The position numbers and the translations under genes are program-made. A model generated the notes under the pieces. It was given only the letters and a program-made list of their open reading frames with translations, ran no database searches and was not told the origin of the DNA. This document shows, piece by piece, positions 57,820-64,000 of a DNA stretch of 64,000 nucleotides. Source of the stretch: Roseofilum capinflatum BLCC-M114 (GTDB taxonomy: Bacteria; Cyanobacteriota; Cyanobacteriia; Cyanobacteriales; Desertifilaceae); assembly GCF_030068505.1 (NCBI RefSeq), contig NZ_JAQOSO010000104.1, forward strand, positions 62,001-126,000, read 5' to 3'. The stretch's first letter is position 1; each line of letters begins with the position of its first letter.

Positions 57820-59181
57820 ATGTCTAAATATGACTCCCATCTCAAATGTTCGTTTTGTGGAAAATCCCAGGAACAAGTTCGGAAGTTAATCGCGGGCCCA
57901 GGGGTCTACATTTGCGATGAATGTGTGGAACTCTGTAATGAAATTCTGGATGAAGAGCTGTTTGATTCCAGTTCGACTTCGGCTCCTCCTAGTCCAAGAC
58001 GGGGAGAACCGGCTCAGAAAAAACGGCGATCGCGCACAGCGAATTTAACCCTGGGTCAGATTCCTAAACCCAAAGAGATCAAACATTATCTCGACGATCA
58101 TGTAATCGGCCAAGAAGAAGCCAAAAAAGTGCTATCCGTGGCCGTGTATAACCATTACAAGCGATTGAGTTTTATCCAGTCCAAGGCCAACACCGGAGCC
58201 AATGGAGGAAAACCCAGTGCAGAAGATAATATAGAATTGCACAAATCAAATATTTTGCTCGTCGGGCCCACCGGATGTGGTAAAACCCTCTTAGCCCAAA
58301 CCTTAGCAGAAATGCTAGATGTGCCGTTTGCTGTCGCTGATGCAACGACCCTCACGGAAGCGGGTTATGTGGGTGAAGATGTAGAAAATATTCTCCTGCG
58401 CCTGTTGCAAGTAGCGGATTTTGATGTGGAAGAAGCCCAACGGGGCATCATCTACATTGATGAAATTGATAAAGTGGCCCGCAAGAGCGAAAATCCATCC
58501 ATCACCCGCGATGTGTCCGGGGAAGGAGTGCAACAAGCTCTGCTGAAAATGCTTGAAGGCACGATCGCCAACGTGCCCCCCCAAGGAGGCCGTAAACATC
58601 CTTATCAAGATTGTATACAAATCGACACAAGTAATATTTTATTTGTCTGTGGTGGAGCCTTCGTGGGCCTCGATAAAGTCGTCAGCCAACGGACAGGTAA
58701 AAAATCCATGGGCTTTATTCAACCCGGAGATAACCAAGCCAAGGAAAAACGGGCAGCCGATGTCCTGAAGGCATTAGAGCCAGAAGATCTGGTCAAATTT
58801 GGTATGATTCCTGAGTTTATAGGCCGGATTCCCGTGGTTGCCGTGGTCGATCCCTTGGATGAAGAAACCCTCAAGTGTATCCTCACTCAACCCCGCAATG
58901 CCCTGGTTAAGCAGTATCAAAAACTGCTGAAAATGGATAACGTGGCTCTGGAGTTTCGCCCAGAAGCAACGGAAGCGATCGCCAGGGAAGCCTATCGCCG
59001 GAAAACGGGAGCCAGAGCCTTACGCGGTATCGTCGAAGAACTGATGTTAGAAGTCATGTACGAATTGCCCTCGCGCAAAGATGTCACTCGCTGTGTGATA
59101 ACCAAAGACATGGTAGAAAAGCGATCGACCGCCGAACTGCTTCTCCATCCATCCTCCTTACCCAAACCCGAATCTGCCTAG
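57820..59181 (+). CDS. clpX: ATP-dependent protease ATPase subunit ClpX
   Basis: 453 residues. N-terminal zinc-binding domain with four Cys ([11 protein letters not shown] ... [10 protein letters not shown]), Walker A GPTGCGKT, Walker [15 protein letters not shown], and sensor-2 [15 protein letters not shown]+ unfoldase that feeds substrates to ClpP. Follows clpP directly. Confidence 0.97.
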   Translation: MSKYDSHLKCSFCGKSQEQVRKLIAGPGVYICDECVELCNEILDEELFDSSSTSAPPSPRRGEPAQKKRRSRTANLTLGQIPKPKEIKHYLDDHVIGQEEAKKVLSVAVYNHYKRLSFIQSKANTGANGGKPSAEDNIELHKSNILLVGPTGCGKTLLAQTLAEMLDVPFAVADATTLTEAGYVGEDVENILLRLLQVADFDVEEAQRGIIYIDEIDKVARKSENPSITRDVSGEGVQQALLKMLEGTIANVPPQGGRKHPYQDCIQIDTSNILFVCGGAFVGLDKVVSQRTGKKSMGFIQPGDNQAKEKRAADVLKALEPEDLVKFGMIPEFIGRIPVVAVVDPLDEETLKCILTQPRNALVKQYQKLLKMDNVALEFRPEATEAIAREAYRRKTGARALRGIVEELMLEVMYELPSRKDVTRCVITKDMVEKRSTAELLLHPSSLPKPESA

Positions 59182-59190
59182 CCCTCGATC

Positions 59191-60039
59191 ATGCCAGAGA
59201 TAACAGTCCGTGGGGTTAACCACTATTATCAGTGGATAACCACAACTCCTAGTGCCTCCCTTCCCCAAAAACCGGTTCTCGTGTTCCTCCATGGTTGGGC
59301 CGGATCGGCTCGCTATTGGGAAAGCACAGCAGAAGCCTTTAAAGAAGACTTTGACTGTCTACTCTACGATCTGCGAGGCTTTGGGCGTACTCGACTGCCC
59401 CAAACGCCCCTAGGATTAAGTTACGCCCTCGAAGAATATGCCGAAGATCTGGCCCACCTCCTCAATCAACTGGGACTCAAACGGGTTTGGATCAACGCCC
59501 ATTCTACCGGAGCCTCGATCGCCGTTCTCTTTGCCCAAAAGTATCCAGAGCGTCTTGAAAAGCTCATCCTCACCTGTAGCGGCATCTTTGAATATGACCG
59601 TCCTTCCTTTGAAGCCTTCCATAAATTTGGCGGTTACGTGGTCAAATTCCGCCCCCCCTGGTTAGCCAAAATTCCCCTTGCCGATCGCTTCTTTATGGCC
59701 CGGTTTCTCTGTCGCCCCATTCCCAACCAACAGCGCCAAGCCTTTCTCACCGACTTCCTGATCGCTGATACCGAAGCTGCTTTAGGAACCATCTACACCT
59801 CCGTCAGCGAACACATGGCTACAACCATGCCCATTGCCTTTTCCCAGCTCTCCATGCCCGTTTTGCTCATCTGTGGCGAGAAAGACCAAATTATTCCCGC
59901 CCCTATGGGAAAAAAAGCAGCCGATTTAAATCCCAAGATTCGCTATCAAGTCCTGAAAAAAACCGCCCACTTTCCCATGTTGGAAGATCCCACCCTTTAC
60001 CTCTCCTGCGTGCGGGAGTTTATGGAAAATAGGGAATAG
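59191..60039 (+). CDS. alpha/beta hydrolase
   Basis: 282 residues. Nucleophile elbow HSTGAS (Ser), Asp in LICGEKDQII, His in KKTAHFPMLEDP and oxyanion-loop motif FLHGWAGSARYWEST. Begins 10 bases after clpX and may be co-transcribed. Substrate unknown; similar cyanobacterial proteins have been called hydrolases or haloperoxidases without proof. Confidence 0.85.
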   Translation: MPEITVRGVNHYYQWITTTPSASLPQKPVLVFLHGWAGSARYWESTAEAFKEDFDCLLYDLRGFGRTRLPQTPLGLSYALEEYAEDLAHLLNQLGLKRVWINAHSTGASIAVLFAQKYPERLEKLILTCSGIFEYDRPSFEAFHKFGGYVVKFRPPWLAKIPLADRFFMARFLCRPIPNQQRQAFLTDFLIADTEAALGTIYTSVSEHMATTMPIAFSQLSMPVLLICGEKDQIIPAPMGKKAADLNPKIRYQVLKKTAHFPMLEDPTLYLSCVREFMENRE

Positions 60040-60108
60040 GGAATGGGGAACACTGAGTTTTACCTTTTGCCTCCCCCTCACCTACAACCTTAACTGGTGG
60101 CCAAGACC

Positions 60109-60192
60109 TTTTGCCTTTTGCCTTTTGCCTTTTGCCTTTTGCCTTTTGCCTTTTGCCTTTTACCTTTTGCCTTTTGCCTTTTGCCTTTTACC
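60109..60192. repeat. 12-unit heptamer tandem repeat
   Basis: TTTTGCC repeated 12 times, with TTTTACC at units 9 and 12. A short tandemly repeated heptamer of the kind common in filamentous cyanobacteria. It lies between the hydrolase and the coiled-coil gene. Confidence 0.93.
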
Positions 60193-60251
60193 CATTACCC
60201 AAAAGTTCGGTATCCTGTAATTAGTTTTCCCTGTTATTCCCTGGCTAATCC

Positions 60252-61673
60252 ATGAACGAAGAGCATACACCCACCTCCCCCTTCGAGTCTCCTGAGTGCG
60301 AGCCAACGGCGGAATCGGTGACGGATAATCCACCTACAGAACCAGAGGCGATCGCGGCTGGGGTGGAAGTCAACCCAGAAACCGAGAGCGCTGAGTTTAC
60401 TGATGTTTCCGTAGAACTCAAACTTGAGGCCATCACCCATGATAGTCTCAACTGGCAAGACATCGAAGAATCGGTGAATGAATGTATTGCTCCAGAAGTC
60501 TTAGAAGCTCTGCAACAGGAAATGGAGCAAGCCTTACATAAGAATGGACTGCTGCTCGATCGCATCAGTCAACTTGAAAATGCCCTAGCCCATTCTCAAC
60601 ATGCCCTACAAACCTATCAAGAGCGCCAACCGGCTACAGAAGCCCTCTTATCCCAACGTTTAGAAGAAATTAATACTCTCCAAGAAGAAAATAAACGCCT
60701 ATTGCGGGAGTTAGAACAATCCCGACACAGTAGCCAACGGCAACAAATTTTAGTTGAAACTTTAACCGAACAGCTCGAAAGTAGCCAAACTCAAACAGCA
60801 AGACTCGAACGAGATTGTGCGATCGCCCAACAGCGCTGTCATGAACAAGCCACCCAACTCAATCAACGGGATAAATTTTGTATTGACTTACAAACCCGTC
60901 TCCATCGTCAACAACGATATACCCTACAATTCAAAAATGCCCTCGATCGCTGTTTAGAACTATCCCCCTCTCATCGAGAACATATCCTTAATGAATCTCC
61001 GGAGACTCTCGACCCCAAATTAACCAAACTTGAACCCGGATTAACCCCCAAAGTGGTGGCGATTCAACCTTGGTCAATCAATCAATGGCAAGATGCTGTA
61101 CCGGAAACCGAGCGCTGCGATCCTCAACCGGAGGCGATCGCCTCTAGGGATGGAGAAGATCGGGAAACCCTGTCTCTAGATTCCCCAGAGTCAGGAACTC
61201 AACCCCCCACATCTGCGGTTAATCGTCCTCCCTTAAAGCTTTTCAAACCCGAAGAATCTTTAGCATCGAACCCAGAACCTCCTCAAGATTCCCATCTGGC
61301 GATCGAGACTGGGGCAAATTCTCCCCCCATCCAAGCCTCACAAGAGTTAGAAGAGTTAGAAGACTCAGAAGACTTAGATCCTGAACCTCCGTCCTTTAGT
61401 GCCGAGTTTGATGATACCGAGGAAACTTTTTCAGAGCCAGAAGAGCCAGCTCAATCTGAAGGAGTGACTGACAACTCAGAGGACTCAGATCCATCAGATG
61501 AAGCAGAAGAGATCCCTGCTCAACAGACTTCCCCATCGGATGAACCAGAAAGAGAAAGTCCTGTGAATCTTCCCCAAGGGAATTGGCCCTCCCCCTTAGT
61601 GTATCCCCTGAGACCCCCGAAAAAGCGTAAATCCTTCGCGGCGATCGATTTGCCCTCTTTTCCCCGTTCATAA
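60252..61673 (+). CDS. acidic coiled-coil protein of unknown function
   Basis: 473 residues. Acidic N-terminus, a long coiled coil (about 90-230, e.g. LLSQRLEEINTLQEENKRLL), then an extended Pro/Glu/Ser-rich low-complexity section (about 270-450) and a basic tail (PPKKRKSFAAIDLPSF). No membrane helix or enzyme motif. Perhaps a cytoskeletal or regulatory scaffold; I cannot name a family. Confidence 0.7.
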   Translation: MNEEHTPTSPFESPECEPTAESVTDNPPTEPEAIAAGVEVNPETESAEFTDVSVELKLEAITHDSLNWQDIEESVNECIAPEVLEALQQEMEQALHKNGLLLDRISQLENALAHSQHALQTYQERQPATEALLSQRLEEINTLQEENKRLLRELEQSRHSSQRQQILVETLTEQLESSQTQTARLERDCAIAQQRCHEQATQLNQRDKFCIDLQTRLHRQQRYTLQFKNALDRCLELSPSHREHILNESPETLDPKLTKLEPGLTPKVVAIQPWSINQWQDAVPETERCDPQPEAIASRDGEDRETLSLDSPESGTQPPTSAVNRPPLKLFKPEESLASNPEPPQDSHLAIETGANSPPIQASQELEELEDSEDLDPEPPSFSAEFDDTEETFSEPEEPAQSEGVTDNSEDSDPSDEAEEIPAQQTSPSDEPERESPVNLPQGNWPSPLVYPLRPPKKRKSFAAIDLPSFPRS

Positions 61674-61717
61674 GTCAAACATCCGTTTCAACAGAGCAGA
61701 TAAACGGAATTGAATTC

Positions 61718-63199
61718 ATGAAAATTAGCACTCGCTTAATTTTAAGTTATGGTTTAATGACGGGTTTAGTCGTGGGGACGAGTCTCTATAACCTTTTTAA
61801 TATAAACCGTCTGGCTCAGTTAACAACTGAACTTTATGAGCATCCCTATACGGTCAGTACCTCAGTTTTGCGGGTAGAGTCAGGGATTGTCAAAATGCAT
61901 CGCTCGATGAAAGATGTAGCCTTAGCCAAGACTCCACAAGGAATTGTGCAAGCTCGCACCCAAGTCGATCGATATGAGCAGCAAGTTTATGCAGAATTCG
62001 ATCGAATAACTCAGCAGTTTTTAGGCGATCCTCAAAAAATTTATGAGGTTCGGCAAAAGTTTTCCAATTGGAAACCCATTCGGGATGAAGTGATTCAATT
62101 AATGCAAGCAGGACAAGCAGAAGAAGCGGCTAATATTACCCAGGAAAAAGGCGCTGATTATGTAGAATCTCTTGTCAGAGATGTCCAAGACATTATTGAC
62201 TTTGCTGAAAACAAAGCCCAAGAGTTTTTAGAAGAAGCTAAAAAAGCGCGATCGCAGGTGATTGTAAATACGCTTATTCTACTGATTGTTTTTGCCCTTT
62301 CGAGTATTATTGTAGGGGGCATAATCACAAACTCTATTCGTCGTTCTCTGGCGGAAGCCATCCAGATTAACAATCAATTGTTTCAGGGGAATTTACAGAC
62401 GAATATCAAGGTTAATACCCAGGATGAAGTTGGCCAGTTGATGAATTCTGTTGAACACATGGTCGAGAATTTTAAGTCCACCTTATTACAAGTTCAAACG
62501 GTCAGTAACAGCGTAGCAATGGGTAGCAAAACGATGAAAGAGCGAGCGATGCATATGGCTTCCGGGGTAACTGAACAAGCAGCCTCAACAGAAGAGGCAT
62601 CTACATCTATTCATCATATAGTTGACTCGATTCGTCAGAATACTAGCTATGCTTCAGAAACCCTAAATTTAGCCTCAAAAGCATCTGGTGATGCCCAAGA
62701 AACTCGTGAATCTATGTTAGCCGCTCTAGAGGTGATGAAAGCCATTGCAGACAAGATTGGGGTCGTTGAACAAATTGCCCTACAAACCAATGTTTTAGCT
62801 CTCAATTCGAGTATTGAAGCGGCGCGATCGCAGGAATCGGAAAAAGGCTTTAGTGTGGTGGCGGCGGAAGTGAGACGGTTAGCCACTCGCACTCGGAATG
62901 CAGCCTCAGAAATTAATCAGTTAGCTAGTTCGAGTCTGATCGGTATTGCCAAAGCAGAAACTTTACTCAATCAGTTATTTCCTGGTATTGAAAGAACCAA
63001 TCAATTAGTGGAAAAAATTAGTTTAGTGAGTACGGATCAATTACAAGGTTCAAATCAGATTAATCAAGCAATTGTAAATTTAGATGAAGTGAATCAACAA
63101 AATGCTCAGTTGGCCAACGATCTCTCCCAACTTTCCCAAGATTTAGCCGAGCAAGCGGAAGAATTAAAAGAAATGATTAGTTTTTTTAAGGTGGATTAA
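61718..63199 (+). CDS. methyl-accepting chemotaxis protein
   Basis: 493 residues. Membrane helix near the N-terminus (about 8-28), a four-helix-bundle (4HB_MCP) sensor (about 30-180), a second membrane helix (about 188-210, LILLIVFALSSIIVGGIIT), a HAMP-like linker (212-262), then the signalling coiled coil with its hairpin tip (QTNVLALNSSIEAARSQESE and GFSVVAAEVRRLA). Would signal through a CheA/CheW system for phototaxis or chemotaxis; no che genes lie within the window. Confidence 0.9.
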   Translation: MKISTRLILSYGLMTGLVVGTSLYNLFNINRLAQLTTELYEHPYTVSTSVLRVESGIVKMHRSMKDVALAKTPQGIVQARTQVDRYEQQVYAEFDRITQQFLGDPQKIYEVRQKFSNWKPIRDEVIQLMQAGQAEEAANITQEKGADYVESLVRDVQDIIDFAENKAQEFLEEAKKARSQVIVNTLILLIVFALSSIIVGGIITNSIRRSLAEAIQINNQLFQGNLQTNIKVNTQDEVGQLMNSVEHMVENFKSTLLQVQTVSNSVAMGSKTMKERAMHMASGVTEQAASTEEASTSIHHIVDSIRQNTSYASETLNLASKASGDAQETRESMLAALEVMKAIADKIGVVEQIALQTNVLALNSSIEAARSQESEKGFSVVAAEVRRLATRTRNAASEINQLASSSLIGIAKAETLLNQLFPGIERTNQLVEKISLVSTDQLQGSNQINQAIVNLDEVNQQNAQLANDLSQLSQDLAEQAEELKEMISFFKVD

Positions 63200-63404
63200 T
63201 TTTTGATCTGAAATTGAGCGATAGGGTTACCCAGTGCTTAACCTAGCTCAGGAAGTTTCTAAGATAAGATTGTAGCAATCTCTATCAGTCTCTAGTGAGA
63301 CTAGGCGATTCTGCTCTGCATACGCTCACAGTTGTTTGGGTATGAGCGATCGCCAATGATACCCCCTTAGATTGTTTTTAGTCACATCCTTCCCCTAAGC
63401 TTCT

Positions 63405-64000
63405 ATGCTCGATCCTGAATATCACATTCGTCTTCTTCAAGGGGTGACCCAAGCGACCCATTGCTTACTAACCCTTTCGGATCGCCATGAAGCGATACAT
63501 CAGGCTTTAGCTCATGTAGGACAAGCTTTGGCAGTCGATCGGGTGTATATTTTCCAGAATCATAGCGATCCGGTTACCCAGTCTTTGTTGGCTAGTCAAT
63601 GGTGGGAATGGACTCCCGAACGAATCTCCCTTCCGTTTAATAATCTAGAATTACAAAACTTATCCTACACTACGGTGCTGCGGCGCTGGTATGATTACCT
63701 TTCCCAGGGCAAACCGATTACCGGTTATCCAGAGGAGCTGCCAGAATGGGAAAAGCAGTTATTAGGCGATCGCCAAGTTTGTTCCCTGCTGGTGCTGCCG
63801 ATCTTTGTGGATCGAGAATTTTGGGGATTTATCGAGTGCGATGATTGTCAAACCGATCGCCTATGGACAGCAGAAGAAATCAAAATTTTAACCACTGTTG
63901 CCGATAGTTTTGGGGGAGCGATCGCTCACCATCGCGCTCAAACCGAACTCAATCACATTCAAACTCAACTCGAAGCGGCCATTGAGGAACGAACGTTTAA
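63405..64000 (+). CDS. GAF-domain sensor protein, 3' part outside window
   Basis: An open frame runs from ATG 63405 to the right edge (198 codons). Residues 10-180 form a GAF domain (QALAHVGQALAVDRVYIFQN, LPIFVDREFWGFIECDDC, TVADSFGGAIAHH). The last residues (HIQTQLEAAIEERT) begin a coiled linker, as in hybrid histidine kinases or diguanylate cyclases; the output is not visible. Confidence 0.82.
   Translation, partial: MLDPEYHIRLLQGVTQATHCLLTLSDRHEAIHQALAHVGQALAVDRVYIFQNHSDPVTQSLLASQWWEWTPERISLPFNNLELQNLSYTTVLRRWYDYLSQGKPITGYPEELPEWEKQLLGDRQVCSLLVLPIFVDREFWGFIECDDCQTDRLWTAEEIKILTTVADSFGGAIAHHRAQTELNHIQTQLEAAIEERTF

Overview
The window is a piece of a cyanobacterial chromosome. The direct signs are many copies of the HIP1 octamer GCGATCGC, a ferredoxin-dependent glutamate synthase, a cytochrome c6, a CobA-HemD fusion, XisH/XisI-type genes and many short palindromic intergenic repeats. 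I infer a filamentous, repeat-rich, probably non-heterocystous cyanobacterium; the genus cannot be fixed from sequence alone.

Layout. 1-4.4 kb: the 5' part of a CHASE/PAS sensor (runs off the left edge), a YgfZ-like folate-binding protein, a cyanobacterial hypothetical, a truncated xisI relic and a VapBC-type toxin-antitoxin pair. 4.4-11.4 kb: TPP riboswitch and thiC, a repeat block holding a small MITE, and glsF with an in-frame repeat insertion. 11.8-14.8 kb: tldD-pmbA. 15.0-19.1 kb: a two-gene operon without HIP1 sites, encoding a NERD-nuclease/SF1-helicase-like protein with degraded ATPase motifs and a TPR protein with an OB-like C-terminus; this is the best candidate for an undescribed system. 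19.2-24.8 kb: a uridine-kinase-like P-loop protein, two toxin-antitoxin pairs, cobA-hemD, a TPR protein and an IscA/SufA protein. 25-30.2 kb: a hypothetical, an eroding xisHI locus between direct repeats, an orphan YefM-like antitoxin and a large RTX/Calx-beta/beta-helix exported protein. 30.5-38 kb: ftsX, an adenylate cyclase, a MASE3 histidine kinase and small membrane or exported proteins. 38-44.3 kb: coaX, a GxxExxY protein, and a WGR/HEAT plus SWIM-finger gene pair. 44.3-50 kb: a structured 268-bp element, tandem repeats, an RHH protein, an MFS transporter and adhE. 50-55 kb: a His-rich exported protein, petJ, rnj, dapA and asd. 55.5-64 kb: tig-clpP-clpX, an alpha/beta hydrolase, an acidic coiled-coil protein, a chemoreceptor and a partial GAF-domain sensor.

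How the genes work together. Core metabolism (thiamine, nitrogen assimilation, siroheme, lysine/diaminopimelate precursors, CoA) and proteostasis (trigger factor, ClpXP) are interleaved with accessory material. tig-clpP-clpX and asd-dapA are clear functional groups. Accessory DNA includes three complete toxin-antitoxin pairs, two orphan antitoxin-like genes, three or four decayed xisI copies and at least four families of palindromic repeats. No tRNA, rRNA, CRISPR array or intact transposase gene was seen.
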